Assembly (NCBI RefSeq): GCF_001905545.1
Contig: NZ_LIPD01000009.1
Location: forward strand, 310,001 to 374,000
DNA length: 64,000 bases
From: Streptomyces sp. CB02056
GTDB taxonomy: Bacteria; Actinomycetota; Actinomycetes; Streptomycetales; Streptomycetaceae
Direction of reading: 5' to 3'
The translations under genes and the position numbers were made by a program. The notes below the pieces were generated by a model. That model ran no database searches. It was not told the DNA's origin and saw only the letters and a program-made list of their open reading frames with translations. Of this stretch, positions 7,958-16,988 are shown piece by piece (within the stretch, counting starts at the first letter, position 1; each line of letters starts with the position of its first letter).

Positions 7958-9256
7958 ATGCCCGGCCCGACCGTCGGCCCCACCGACGACACGTCGACCG
8001 CTGCCGCCACCACCGCCCCCGCATCCGTCGCCGCACCCGCCACCGGCCAGACCCGTCCCGGCTGGGCCGTGATCGCCGCCCTCGGCGGCCTCACCGCGCT
8101 CGGTCCGCTCACCACCGACCTCTACCTGCCGGGCCTGCCCGCGATCGCCGACGACCTGGTCGCCCAGCCGGCCGCCGTCCAGCTCACCCTGACCTTCTCG
8201 ATGTTCGGGGTCGCCGCCGGGCAGCTGCTCTTCGGGCCGCTCAGCGACCGCTACGGGCGCCGGGTGCCGCTGCTCGCCGGGCTCGTCCTCTACACCCTGT
8301 CCAGCGTGGTGTGCGTGTTCGCGCCGAACCTGGCCGTGCTGATCGCCGCCCGCTTCGTCCAGGGCGCGGCCGGGTCCGCCGGGCTGGTGATCGGACGCGC
8401 CGTCTCCCGGGACCGCTTCCAGGGCGTCGCGCTGCTGCGCTTCCTCGCCTCGATCGCCCTGATATCCGGGCTGGCGCCGATCCTCGCGCCGATCATCGGC
8501 GCGCAGCTGATGCGGTTCACCTCGTGGCGCGGCACCTTCGGCGTGCTGACGGCGCTCGGGCTGCTGCTCACCCTGGTCTCGTTCGGGGTGCTGCGCGAGA
8601 CGCTGCCGCCGGAGACCCGGGACCGCGGCGGCGTGGGCGCGACCCTGCGGACGATGGGACGGCTGCTGGGCAACCTGCCGTTCCTCGGGCTGGCGCTGAC
8701 CAGCTCCCTCGCCTTCGGGGCGCTGTTCGGCTACATCAGCGGGTCGTCGACGGTGCTCCAGCACGTGTACCAGGTCTCGCCGCAGACCTACAGCCTGCTG
8801 TTCGGGCTGAACTCGTTCGCGATCGTGGTGATGACCCAGGTGAACGGGCGCGTGCTGGCGCCGCGCTTCACGCAGCGGGTGCTGATGCTGGGCAGCCTCG
8901 CGGCGGCGGTCGCCGCCGGGGTGGCGCTGGTGCTGCTGACCACGGTGTGGGACTTCGGGCTGGCCGGGTTCTGCCCGCCGCTGTTCGTGATGATGGGCAG
9001 CCTGGGCGTGCTGCTGCCGAACACCGCCGCCCAGGCGCTCGGCCTGGTCGAGCCGCAGGTGGCGGGTACGGCGTCGGCGCTGCTCGGGACGGGCAACTTC
9101 CTGTGCGCCGCGGTGGTCGCGCCGCTGAGCAGCCTCGGCGGTCAGCCGTCGGCGGTGCTGCTGGCGCTGGTGGTCCTGGTCTGCGGGGTGCTCGCGACGG
9201 TGGTCTACCTGGCGCTGTGCCGACCGGAGCGGATGCGGGCGGCGGCGGGCGGCTGA
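7958..9256 (+). CDS. MFS drug transporter, Bcr/CflA type
   Basis: 432 residues with about twelve membrane segments after a 45-residue Ala/Thr-rich cytoplasmic start. LTTDLYLPGLPAIADDL in the first segment and GPLSDRYGRRVPLLAG in the first loop are characteristic of the Bcr/CflA (DHA1) multidrug efflux branch. RFVQGAAGSAGLVIGRA is the family's motif in segment 5. The ATG at 7958 follows AAGGAG (7948-7953). It is a proton-driven exporter, substrate unknown. It ends about 30 nt before element 2. Confidence 0.88.
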   Translation: MPGPTVGPTDDTSTAAATTAPASVAAPATGQTRPGWAVIAALGGLTALGPLTTDLYLPGLPAIADDLVAQPAAVQLTLTFSMFGVAAGQLLFGPLSDRYGRRVPLLAGLVLYTLSSVVCVFAPNLAVLIAARFVQGAAGSAGLVIGRAVSRDRFQGVALLRFLASIALISGLAPILAPIIGAQLMRFTSWRGTFGVLTALGLLLTLVSFGVLRETLPPETRDRGGVGATLRTMGRLLGNLPFLGLALTSSLAFGALFGYISGSSTVLQHVYQVSPQTYSLLFGLNSFAIVVMTQVNGRVLAPRFTQRVLMLGSLAAAVAAGVALVLLTTVWDFGLAGFCPPLFVMMGSLGVLLPNTAAQALGLVEPQVAGTASALLGTGNFLCAAVVAPLSSLGGQPSAVLLALVVLVCGVLATVVYLALCRPERMRAAAGG

Positions 9257-9287
9257 CAGGAGACGGGCGGCAGGCCGCGGCCGGAAG

Positions 9288-9411
9288 ACTGACGGCGGAC
9301 GGATGACAGCGAACGGGTAACAACGAACAGAAGACAGATGACAGCTGACAGATGTTGAAATCTGTCAGCTGTCATCCGTTATCCGTTACTCGTCAACCGT
9401 CATTCGTCGCC
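9288..9411. repeat. Heptamer palindromic element 2
   Basis: Nine left units in register (ACTGACG, GCGGACG, GATGACA, GCGAACG, GGTAACA, ACGAACA, GAAGACA, GATGACA, GCTGACA) meet core GATGTTGAAATC (9351-9362). Seven right units follow (TGTCAGC, TGTCATC, CGTTATC, CGTTACT, CGTCAAC, CGTCATT, CGTCGCC). The two innermost units on each side plus part of the core pair perfectly: 17 bp around a 6-nt loop. It separates the convergent MFS and chitinase genes. Confidence 0.88.
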
Positions 9412-9421
9412 CGGGGCGGTC

Positions 9422-11479
9422 TCAGGCGATGGAGAAGTCATCCCCGTACACGTTGCCCTGGCCGTACCAGCCGTGCAGGTACACGGAGACGGTGCCGTTG
9501 GCGCCGGTGGTGAAGGGGACGGACACCTTGGTCCAGCCGGAGGAGTTGGCCCACGCGCTGGCGGTGGCGCCGCCGTTGACGCCGATGTAGGCGTAGTTGC
9601 CCTGCACCCAACCGCTCAGGGTGTAGCTGGTGTTGGGCTTCAGCGTGACGGTCTGCGCGCACTCGCCGGTCTGGGCGGCGGTGGCCGCGGCCTGGAGGGC
9701 CTTGGTGCCGGAGTGGACCGGGGTGGAGACCACGGCGCCGCCGCTCTGGCAGGTCCACGGGGCCAGGCTGCCGCTCTCCAGGTCGCCGTTGACCAGGCCG
9801 GTGGTCGGCGTGGTCCCGGTGACGGTCAGCGTGTAGGACGCGATGTGGTTGCCGGAGGCCCCGGTGGCGCTGATGCCCAGCGGGTAGGTGCCCGGAGTCA
9901 CGGCCGAGCTGGTGGAGATGTTCAGGGTGGCGCTGTTGCCGGCGGTGACGCTGCCGGGGGTGATGGTGGCGGTGATGCCAGGGACGGGCTGGCTGACGAC
10001 CGCGAGGTTGAGGTTCTGCGCCGAGCCGGCCGTGACCGCCGTCGAGATGGTCGCCGAGACGGACGAACCAGCCGCGACCGTACCGGAGTTCGGGTTCACG
10101 GCGACCGAGAAGTCATTGCCGGGCTGGGTGCCGGTGACGGTCAGGGTGAAGGTGCTGGTGTGGCTGCCGGAGGCCGCCGAGCCGGTGACCGTGATCGGGT
10201 AACTCCCGGGCGTCACCGAGGAGGTGGTGCTGATGTTCAGCGTGGCGCTGTTGCCGGCGGTGACGCTGCCGGGGGTGACGGTGGCGGTGACGCCGGCCGG
10301 GGCGCCGCTGACCGTGAGGTTGACGCTCTGCGCGGAGCCCGCCGTCACGGCCGTCGCGATGGTGGCCGAGGTGGACGAACCGGCCGCGACCGTGGCGGAG
10401 TTCGGGCTGGCCGACACCGAGAAGTCGTTGCTCACCGTCGAGCCGCTGGTGAACGGCGCGAAGACGTGGGTGAAGTCCCAGGTGTTCTGGGCGATCCCGG
10501 AGCAGTTGTCGTTGCCGGCCGTGCCCGGGCAGCCGCCGTTGTCGCGCTGGAGGGCCCAGAAGGACAGCGTGTTGATGCCCTTGGAGACCGCCCAGTTGTA
10601 CACGGTGGTGGCGTTGGCCAGGGTGAAGGTCTCGGCCGGACCGAAGTCGTCGACACCGATCATCTCGGTGATCCCGATCGAACCCCACAGCTGGGCGGGG
10701 GTCTTGGACGGGTAGAGCTTGGCGAGCTGGTTGTAGAGGCCCTGCGCGGAGGTCTGGGTGTCGGCCGCCATGTCGTGGGCGGCGTTGTCGTAGTAGTCGA
10801 AGGTCATCATGTTGACGACATCGATCCGCGCGTTGTTGCTGACCGCGTTCTTCAGCACCGCGAGACCGCTGCTGGCCAGCCCGGAGGTGGTGGTGGGCAG
10901 CGTGTAGGAGAACTGGATGCTCCGCCCGTTGGCGGCGGCCCAGTCCTGCACGAGCTTGATGGCCTTGTTGCGGCGGTCGATCCCGGCGGTGTTGGTCAGC
11001 GAGTTGTCCTCGATGTCGAGGTCGATCCGGCTGACGTCGTAGGTGGTGATCACGTTCTGGAAGGCGGCCGCGATCTGGTTGACGTCGGTGCAGCTGTCGG
11101 CGATCTCGGTGCCGGTGTTGTCGGCGGTGTAGCCGCCGAAGGACGGGATCACGTCCCCGCCGTTGGCGCGGATGGTCGCGATGTCCGCGCCGAACGTGGA
11201 GGAGGACACCGGCTTGGAGGTGTCGCCGTTCCAGTACGGCGTGCAGGAGCCCTTGGTGGCGGCCTGGAGGAACGCCATGGTCAGGTGCTTGGCGCCGGAC
11301 TGCGCGGCCAGTTGGGCCGGGCTCTGGCCGGTCCAGGACTCGAAGTAGGGGGCGAAGACCCGGCTGGGGAGCGGGGTGGCGGCCTGGGCGGAGCTCGTCC
11401 CGGCGGCGACCAGGCCGGCCGAGGCGGCCAGCGTGGCGCAGGCCGTCAACACGGCCTGGACTGTTCGGCGGAGGCGCAT
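9422..11479 (-). CDS. Secreted GH18 chitinase with two Ig-like repeats and a C-terminal carbohydrate-binding module
   Basis: 685 residues. The signal peptide ends near residue 33 (SSAQA). The GH18 catalytic domain spans about 39-345, with the DxDxE motif RIDLDIED and the proton-donor Glu157. Two near-identical repeats of about 95 residues follow (each begins DFSV, with NISTTSSVTPGSYPITVTG in the first). A C-terminal module (about 560-685, GLVNGDLESGSLAPWTCQSG) resembles CBM4/9-type binding domains. It hydrolyses chitin outside the cell. The ATG at 11479 has GGAGAA upstream. The DNA of the two repeats is nearly the same, so it arose by recent internal duplication or is kept alike by recombination. 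Confidence 0.9.
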   Translation of the reverse strand: MRLRRTVQAVLTACATLAASAGLVAAGTSSAQAATPLPSRVFAPYFESWTGQSPAQLAAQSGAKHLTMAFLQAATKGSCTPYWNGDTSKPVSSSTFGADIATIRANGGDVIPSFGGYTADNTGTEIADSCTDVNQIAAAFQNVITTYDVSRIDLDIEDNSLTNTAGIDRRNKAIKLVQDWAAANGRSIQFSYTLPTTTSGLASSGLAVLKNAVSNNARIDVVNMMTFDYYDNAAHDMAADTQTSAQGLYNQLAKLYPSKTPAQLWGSIGITEMIGVDDFGPAETFTLANATTVYNWAVSKGINTLSFWALQRDNGGCPGTAGNDNCSGIAQNTWDFTHVFAPFTSGSTVSNDFSVSASPNSATVAAGSSTSATIATAVTAGSAQSVNLTVSGAPAGVTATVTPGSVTAGNSATLNISTTSSVTPGSYPITVTGSAASGSHTSTFTLTVTGTQPGNDFSVAVNPNSGTVAAGSSVSATISTAVTAGSAQNLNLAVVSQPVPGITATITPGSVTAGNSATLNISTSSAVTPGTYPLGISATGASGNHIASYTLTVTGTTPTTGLVNGDLESGSLAPWTCQSGGAVVSTPVHSGTKALQAAATAAQTGECAQTVTLKPNTSYTLSGWVQGNYAYIGVNGGATASAWANSSGWTKVSVPFTTGANGTVSVYLHGWYGQGNVYGDDFSIA

Positions 11480-11775
11480 GGATTCTCCAACAGACTTGGT
11501 GGGGCAGGACGTTGGGGAGGTGCGGTCGGTCCGGGTGGGGCGGCCGTGTGGGGTCGGCGGCGGCCCCGGGACCGGGTCGGAACCGGGAGTACGGGGAAGT
11601 GCGGGGGTGTGCGGGCGTGCGAAGGCCCACCGACTCGCGTGGACGCGGGCGGCGTGCGGAAGCGCGCGCCGTACGGAGCGGGGGTGGAGCGGAGCATGGC
11701 AGGGCATGGCAGTGCCTCAGCCGCCGGTGGTCACACCCCCACAGTGCATCCCGGTCGGATCGACATGCTTATGTT
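11480..11775 (-). other. Long 5' leader of the chitinase gene
   Basis: About 280 nt separate the promoter-like site from the ATG. The stretch is GC-rich with no convincing open frame. If the promoter at 11776-11799 is right, this is transcribed untranslated leader. Confidence 0.45.
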
Positions 11776-11799
11776 TGGACTAGACCACTGGTCTGTCAA
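11776..11799 (-). promoter_or_regulatory. DasR-type box and -35 of the chitinase promoter
   Basis: TGGACTAGACCA (11776-11787), extended to 11774-11789, matches 13 of 16 positions of the known DasR binding box. A half-site CTGGTCTGTCAA adjoins it (11788-11799). On the chitinase strand this reads TTGACA, a consensus -35, followed by imperfect 12-bp repeats. That is the known layout of streptomycete chitinase promoters, induced by chitin breakdown products. The match is seen; regulation is by analogy. Confidence 0.72.
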
Positions 11800-11957
11800 G
11801 AGTCCTAACAGTTCGTCAGCACACGGCCCGCGCGACGGAAGGGGGGCGGACCGGCGTCGGGACGGGTGGGCCGCCGGTGGGGCCCGCCGGGAGGACGGTG
11901 TCGGACGCTCCGGGTGGCGGCGAGGGGCGGCGGTGAGGGGCGCCGGAAACGAGAAGA

Positions 11958-11993
11958 CCGTGGCCGCGCACCCGGAAAGGGGCGCGGCCACGG
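11958..11993 (-). terminator. Hairpin terminator after the lipoprotein gene
   Basis: CCGTGGCCGCGC (11958-11969) pairs perfectly with GCGCGGCCACGG (11982-11993) around a 12-nt loop. It lies downstream of the leftward gene ending at 12069. Between it and the DasR-type box there is no gene. Confidence 0.75.
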
Positions 11994-12068
11994 CAGCCCG
12001 GCGCTCAGGACACCGGGCGGATCATGGTGTCGCCGACCAGCGGGCCAGCGGACAAGCGGATCGGCGGG

Positions 12069-12644
12069 TCAGTGGGACGGCGGGCAGAGCGTGGCGAGCA
12101 GCGCGTCGTTGATCTTCGTGGCGGTGTCCGGCCCGAAGCCCTGCGGGTGGTCGGCGGAGGTGAAGCGCTGGTTGGCCAGGTCCGCCAGCTTCTGCTTGTC
12201 CTTGGGGAACTGGTACATCGACTGGCACTGGTTGCGCGCCCGGTCCACGGCCTGGTCCGGCTTGCCGCCGACGATCGCCGGGTCGATCGCGTCCAGCGCG
12301 GAGACCAGCTTGGCCGTCACGTCGGTGCCCGGCTTGGCGGGCAGTCCGGCATCGGCGGGCGGCGCGGGCTTGGACGGTGCGGGGGCTCCCGAGGCGCCGG
12401 CGTCGGGGGCGGGCGCGCCGGTGCCGCCGTCGGCCGTGGGGGCGGCCGGGTCGGACCCGGGGGTCGCGGGCGGCGTCGCCGAGGGCGTGGCGGCGTCGGA
12501 GGGCGCGGTGGCCGAGGCGGCGGGGGCGGTGGGGGAGCCGGCCGCGGAGGTGGCCTTGCCCGAGTCCGATCCGGAGCTGGAGCAGGCAGCGAGGCTCACC
12601 GCGGCGAGTGCCGTGAGGGTGGCGGCGAGGAGACGAGTGCGCAT
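12069..12644 (-). CDS. Putative lipoprotein, 191 aa
   Basis: A signal peptide with lipobox SLAAC (Cys21) predicts lipid anchoring. Residues 22-105 are a low-complexity Ala/Pro/Ser/Gly linker. A compact C-terminal domain has two cysteines (RNQCQSMYQFPKD and LLATLCPPSH) and the motif ANQRFTSADHPQGFG. This domain looks like one found in other streptomycete lipoproteins of unknown function. ATG 12644. A 12-bp tandem repeat lies upstream. Confidence 0.8.
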   Translation of the reverse strand: MRTRLLAATLTALAAVSLAACSSSGSDSGKATSAAGSPTAPAASATAPSDAATPSATPPATPGSDPAAPTADGGTGAPAPDAGASGAPAPSKPAPPADAGLPAKPGTDVTAKLVSALDAIDPAIVGGKPDQAVDRARNQCQSMYQFPKDKQKLADLANQRFTSADHPQGFGPDTATKINDALLATLCPPSH

Positions 12645-12713
12645 GGCGCCCAGACTGTCATGTTCGCGCCGCAGAAGGGAAGGTCCCTTCAGTGGTCGGA
12701 AAGCACCTGGAAC

Positions 12714-12773
12714 GCACCCGTGAGCGCACCCGTGAGCGCACCTGTGAGCGCACACGCGAGCGCACCCGGAAAG
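12714..12773. repeat. 12-bp tandem repeat upstream of the lipoprotein gene
   Basis: GCACCCGTGAGC occurs twice exactly (12714-12725, 12726-12737), then as GCACCTGTGAGC, GCACACGCGAGC and a partial GCACCCGG. It lies 70-130 nt upstream of the leftward gene, a position suited to repeated regulator binding. The units partly pair (GCAC/GTGAGC), so hairpins are also possible. Confidence 0.65.
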
Positions 12774-12803
12774 CCCCGGGACGGTGCCTCCGGAACGGCG
12801 GAC

Positions 12804-12834
12804 GGCGGCCCGGAGGAGCTTCCTCCGGGCCGCC
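12804..12834 (-). terminator. Terminator of the osmoprotectant ABC operon
   Basis: GGCGGCCCGGAGGA (12804-12817) pairs perfectly with TCCTCCGGGCCGCC (12821-12834) across a 3-nt loop, 37 nt after the stop of the substrate-binding protein gene. Confidence 0.85.
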
Positions 12835-12870
12835 GCGTTCACGCTCCACGGCCGCCGGGCCGAATCGCCG

Positions 12871-13800
12871 TCAGCCGAGGCCGTTGGACTTCAGCCAGTC
12901 CTTGGCGACCGCCGACGGGTCCTCCTTGTCCACCGACACGCGCTTCATCAGCGCCACCAGCCCGGCCGTGTCGAGCTTGGCCGACACCGCGTTGAGCGCC
13001 GCCGTCGCGGTCGCGTCCACGCCCGCCTTGTTGACCAGCGGGGTGACGTTCTGGGCGCCGAAGATGTTCTTCGGGTCGGCCAGCGGGACCAGCTTGTACT
13101 GGACGATCTTCGGGTCGGTGGTGAACACGTTGCCGACCTGGATGCTGCCGTCCTTGAGCGCGTTCGCGGTGGCGTCGCCGGTGGGTTTCCACTCCTTGAA
13201 GGTCAGCCCGTAGACGTCCTTGAGCTGCTGCTCGCGGCGGCTCTTGAACTCCGGCGGCCCGCCGATGGTGTACTCGCCGGCCTTGGCGGCGAGGTCGGCG
13301 ATGCTCTTGAGGTTGTCCTTGTCGGCCGTCTCCTGGGTGACGCTGAGCGAGTCCTTGTCCTCGGCCGGGGAGGACTCGAGGATGCCCAGCGTGGCGGGCA
13401 GCGTCTTGGCGAGCTCCGCGTTCACGTCCTGGGTGGTGACAGCGGTGGACTTGGCGTCCAGGTAGGCGAGCAGCGAGCCGTTGTACTCCGGCAGGACGGT
13501 GAGGTTGCCGCTCTGCAACTGCCCGTAGAGCACCTCGCGGCTGCCGATGTTGAACTTCTCCTGGACCTTCACGCCCTTGGCCTTGAGCGCCTGCGAGTAG
13601 ATCGACCCGAGCAGGACGTTCTCCGGGAAGTTGGCCGAGCCGACCACCACGGTCGAGCCGGACCCGCCCGTGGCGGCCGAGGCGCTCGAACCCCCGTCGA
13701 GCGGGTTGCCGCCGGAGGAGCCGCAGGCGGTGGCGCCGAGGGTGAGCGCGGCGAGGGTGCCGAGGGCGGCGACGCGGCGGCTTCGGTTGATTGTCGACAT
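12871..13800 (-). CDS. Osmoprotectant/glycine betaine ABC transporter substrate-binding lipoprotein
   Basis: 309 residues. Lipobox at ATACG (Cys26), then a Ser/Gly linker and an OpuAC-type binding domain beginning VVVGSANFPENVLLGSIYSQ and including SREVLYGQLQSGNLTVLPEY. It captures quaternary ammonium osmoprotectants such as betaine or choline at the outer face and delivers them to the permeases encoded directly upstream. It is the last gene of the four-gene leftward operon. The ligand is inferred from family. Confidence 0.88.
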   Translation of the reverse strand: MSTINRSRRVAALGTLAALTLGATACGSSGGNPLDGGSSASAATGGSGSTVVVGSANFPENVLLGSIYSQALKAKGVKVQEKFNIGSREVLYGQLQSGNLTVLPEYNGSLLAYLDAKSTAVTTQDVNAELAKTLPATLGILESSPAEDKDSLSVTQETADKDNLKSIADLAAKAGEYTIGGPPEFKSRREQQLKDVYGLTFKEWKPTGDATANALKDGSIQVGNVFTTDPKIVQYKLVPLADPKNIFGAQNVTPLVNKAGVDATATAALNAVSAKLDTAGLVALMKRVSVDKEDPSAVAKDWLKSNGLG

Positions 13801-13845
13801 GGTGACAGATGTCCTTCCGGAACGGGAGGGGAAGGGGGAACGGAG

Positions 13846-14523
13846 TCAGCGGGGCCGCTGCTGGGCGCGCACCCCGGGCGGGAGCGCGAACCGGGCGAGC
13901 AGGGCGAAGAACAGCTGGGCGACGACCGCGAGCAGGACCACCAGCAGCGCGCCACCCACGGTCACGGCGTACTTGCGGGTCGCCAGCCCGTCGATGACGT
14001 AGCGGCCGAGGCCGCCCAGCCCGACGTAGGCGGCCACCGTGGCGGTCGCGATCACCTGCACGGTCGCGGTGCGGAAGCCCGCCAGCAGGGTCGGGGCGGC
14101 CGAGGGCAGGCAGACCTGCCACAGCACCTGGGGGTGGGTCAGCCCGATGCCGCGCGCCGCGTCCCGGACGTCCGGGTCGGTGCCGCGCACCCCCTCGACG
14201 GCGGCCACCAGCAGCGGCGGCGCGGCGAGCGCGACCAGCGGGACCAGTACGGCGGTGTCGCCGACCCCGGCGAGCAGCACCGCCAGCGTCACCAGGCCGA
14301 GGGTGGGCAGGGCGCGGGCGGCGCCCGCGAGCGCGGTCACCACGGTGACGCCGCGCCCGGTGTAGCCGATCAGCAGCCCGAGCGGGACGGCGAGCAGCGC
14401 CGCGAACAGCAAGGCCGCGCCGGAGAGCAGCAGGTGCTCGGAGACCCGGTGCACGATCGAGTCCGGCCCGCTGAGGTGGTCCGGGTCGGTGAAGAAGTCG
14501 CTCAGCCAGTTCAGCCAGTTCAC
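13846..14523 (-). CDS. Osmoprotectant ABC transporter permease (second)
   Basis: 225 residues, about six membrane segments. The EAA-type loop lies in RDAARGIGLTHPQVLWQVCL. The GTG start at 14523 overlaps the stop of the first permease (GTGA). It pairs with the other permease to form the membrane channel of a betaine-type importer. Heterodimeric permeases with one ATPase and one binding protein match the OpuC/ProU-like layout. Confidence 0.88.
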   Translation of the reverse strand: MNWLNWLSDFFTDPDHLSGPDSIVHRVSEHLLLSGAALLFAALLAVPLGLLIGYTGRGVTVVTALAGAARALPTLGLVTLAVLLAGVGDTAVLVPLVALAAPPLLVAAVEGVRGTDPDVRDAARGIGLTHPQVLWQVCLPSAAPTLLAGFRTATVQVIATATVAAYVGLGGLGRYVIDGLATRKYAVTVGGALLVVLLAVVAQLFFALLARFALPPGVRAQQRPR

Positions 14524-15188
14524 GAGCCCGCTCCCTTCTCCCGGACGGCCCAGGGCGCGAGCAGCCGCCGGGCGGCCACCAGCACCAGGTCGACGGCCAG
14601 CGCGAGGACGGCGATCAGCACGATGCCGGCCAGGATCGGGGTCGGGAAGGTGCGCTGGAAGCCGTCGACGAACAGGTAGCCGAGCCCGCCGCGACCGACC
14701 AGCGCGCCGACGCTGGCCAGCGAGATGCTGGACACCGCCGCGACCCGCAGTCCGGCGATCAGGTACGGCACGGCGGCGGGCAGCTCGACCGAGGTCAGCC
14801 GGTGCCACGGCCCGTACCCCATCGCGGTGGCGGCCTGCCGGACGGAGTCCGGGACGGCGCGCAGCCCGTCCACGGTGGTCGGCAGCAGCACGGCGAGGGC
14901 GTAGAAGGTGAGCGGGATCATCACCGTCGCCTGGGTGGCGAGGCCGGTGTACGGGATCAGCACCACGAACACGGCCAGCGAGGGCAGCGCGTAGACGATG
15001 TTGAACACGGCGGAGAGCGGCTGGTACAGCCGGGGGTAGCGGGCGCAGGCCAGGCCGAGCGGGACGGCCAGCAGCAGGCCGATGAGCACGGGGACGAGGG
15101 CGATCACGGCGTGGTCGGCGAGCAGGTGGCCCAGGTAGCCGAGGTGGTCGCCGATCCAGTACCAGCGGACGATCGGTTCATCGTCCAC
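14520..15188 (-). CDS. Osmoprotectant ABC transporter permease (first)
   Basis: 222 residues, about six membrane segments, with the ATPase-contact loop SVRQAATAMGYGPWHRLTSV. I place the start at GTG 15188, with GGAG about 8 nt upstream, giving an 11-nt overlap with the ATPase gene. A longer frame upstream would only add low-complexity Ala/Arg/Thr residues. It is the channel partner of the permease at 13846-14523. Confidence 0.85.
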   Translation of the reverse strand: MDDEPIVRWYWIGDHLGYLGHLLADHAVIALVPVLIGLLLAVPLGLACARYPRLYQPLSAVFNIVYALPSLAVFVVLIPYTGLATQATVMIPLTFYALAVLLPTTVDGLRAVPDSVRQAATAMGYGPWHRLTSVELPAAVPYLIAGLRVAAVSSISLASVGALVGRGGLGYLFVDGFQRTFPTPILAGIVLIAVLALAVDLVLVAARRLLAPWAVREKGAGS

Positions 15189-16386
15189 CGTCGGCTCCGT
15201 CCGTGCTGCCCGTTCCGTCCGGGCCGCCCGTGTCGTCCGGGTGGCTTCCGGTGGTGGCCGGGGGCTTGTCGGTGCGGACGGGCGCATCAGCGGCCGGCGA
15301 ACCGGTGGCAGACGGACCAGTGGCAGACGGACCGGCGGCCGGCGGGCCGGAGGCGTCGGGCCGCAGGGCGGCGAGGACGGCCTCGCGGCTCGCGGTGCCG
15401 GTGACCCGGCCCTCGGCGTCCAGCGCGACCGCGACCCCGGCGGGGGAGAGGACGGCGGCGTCCAGCGCCGTGCGCAGGGTGTCGGCGTCCGGGCGGAAGG
15501 CGGCCGCCGGGTGCAGCTCGGCGGTGACGGCGTCGCGGTCGATCCAGCCGATCGGGCGGCGCCCGTCGTCCAGGGCCAACTCCCAGCCGCCGTACCGGAG
15601 TCCGTCGCCCACCGGGCGGAGCCGGACGCCGCTCGCGGGGCGCAGGGCGAGGCCGCGCAGGCCCCGGTCGCGCCCGAGGAAGGCGGCCACGCCCTCGTCG
15701 GCGGGGGTGGTGAGCAGGGTGTGCGGGTCGGCCAGTTGGGCGATCCGGCCGTGTTCGCGCAGCACCACCACCTGGTCGCCGAGCCGGACGGCCTCCTCGA
15801 TGTCGTGGGTGACGAACAGCACCGTCTTGTGCAGCTCGGACTGGAGCCGCAGCAGCTCCTCCTGGAGCCCGGCCCGCACCACCGGGTCGACCGCGCTGAA
15901 CGGCTCGTCCATCAGCAGCACCGGCGGGTCGGCGGCCAGCGCGCGCGCCACGCCGACCCGCTGCTGCTGGCCGCCGGACAGCTGGAACGGGTACCGCTTC
16001 GCGGTCTCGGGCGCGAGCCCGACCAGTTCGAGCAGTTCGGCGGCGCGGGCGCGGGCCTTCTTCCGGTCCCAGCCGAGCAGGTAGGGGACGGTGGCGATGT
16101 TGTCGATCACCTTGCGGTGCGGGAAGAGTCCGGCCTGCTGGATCACGTACCCGATGCCGCGGCGCAGCTTGGCGGGTTCCAGCTCCGCGACGTCCGTGTC
16201 GTCCAGCAGGACCCGGCCCGAAGTGGGCTCGACCATCCGGTTGACCATGCGCAGCAGGGTGGTCTTCCCGCAGCCGGACGGTCCGACCAGGACGGTTATC
16301 CGACCGGTCGGGACCTCCAGGTCCAGTCCCTCGACGGCGATGGTGCCGTCGGGGTGGCGCATTCCCGCGCCCTCGAATCTGATCAC
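15178..16386 (-). CDS. Osmoprotectant ABC transporter ATPase with C-terminal CBS-like region
   Basis: 402 residues. Walker A is GPSGCGKTT, the Q-loop and partner region IGYVIQQAGLFPH, the signature LSGGQQQR, and Walker B PPVLLMDEP with FVTHDIEEA as the H-loop. Residues about 235-345 form a CBS-like regulatory domain, as in ProV/OpuAA, which senses ionic strength. The last 60 residues are a Gly/Asp/Thr-rich tail. It is the first gene of the operon; GTG 16386. It powers uptake of osmoprotectants. Confidence 0.88.
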   Translation of the reverse strand: MIRFEGAGMRHPDGTIAVEGLDLEVPTGRITVLVGPSGCGKTTLLRMVNRMVEPTSGRVLLDDTDVAELEPAKLRRGIGYVIQQAGLFPHRKVIDNIATVPYLLGWDRKKARARAAELLELVGLAPETAKRYPFQLSGGQQQRVGVARALAADPPVLLMDEPFSAVDPVVRAGLQEELLRLQSELHKTVLFVTHDIEEAVRLGDQVVVLREHGRIAQLADPHTLLTTPADEGVAAFLGRDRGLRGLALRPASGVRLRPVGDGLRYGGWELALDDGRRPIGWIDRDAVTAELHPAAAFRPDADTLRTALDAAVLSPAGVAVALDAEGRVTGTASREAVLAALRPDASGPPAAGPSATGPSATGSPAADAPVRTDKPPATTGSHPDDTGGPDGTGSTDGADGGR

Positions 16387-16601
16387 GTGGAGTTTCCTCG
16401 TCAGGGCGCCCCGGAAAGGCGGCGCCTGGGTCGTTCGGTCGTTCGGTCAGGGTCGTTCGGTGGCGGCGGTTTCAAGCGCCCGGGCGTACTTCCGCCCGCG
16501 TGGTTGCCCGGCTTTGGACCAGCGGAAACTCTGATCACACTATGACCTGCATCATCTCCTGTCCCTGATTTACCGCCCCGGCACGCGGTGCGACCGCAGG
16601 C

Positions 16602-16988
16602 TCAGCCGCCCTGACGGGTCGGCAGGCCGGCGGCCGCCCAGCCGACGAAACCGCCGTCCAGGTCGGTCGCCCGGTGCAGTCCCAGCTCGCGCAGGGAGGC
16701 CGCGGCCAGGCTGGAGGCGTAGCCCTCGGAGCAGACCACGACCACCTCGACGTCGTAGCCCGAGGCCTCGGGAATCCGGTGACTTCCCGTCGGATCGAGC
16801 CGCCACTCCAGCACGTTGCGTTCGATGATCAGCGAGCCGGGGATCTCCCCCTCGGCCGCCCGCTGCGCCGCCGGACGGATGTCCACCAGCAGCGCGCCGT
16901 CCAGCTGGGCCTGGTACGCCTCGCGGGCGCGCGGTCGGTGGACGCCCTCCCGGGCCCGCTCCACCAGGTCGTCGATCGTGGTCACCAC
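16602..16988 (-). CDS. Rhodanese-like sulfurtransferase
   Basis: 128 residues, a single rhodanese domain. LLVDIRPAAQRAAEGEIPGS is the first conserved region and CSEGYASSLAA is the active-site loop, with Cys as the persulfide carrier. A closing DLDGGFVGWAAAGLP matches the family end. GTG 16988 (or 16985) overlaps the end of the cysteine dioxygenase gene. The pair suggests handling of sulfur from cysteine: the dioxygenase makes cysteine sulfinate and the rhodanese moves sulfane sulfur. Confidence 0.9.
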   Translation of the reverse strand: MVTTIDDLVERAREGVHRPRAREAYQAQLDGALLVDIRPAAQRAAEGEIPGSLIIERNVLEWRLDPTGSHRIPEASGYDVEVVVVCSEGYASSLAAASLRELGLHRATDLDGGFVGWAAAGLPTRQGG

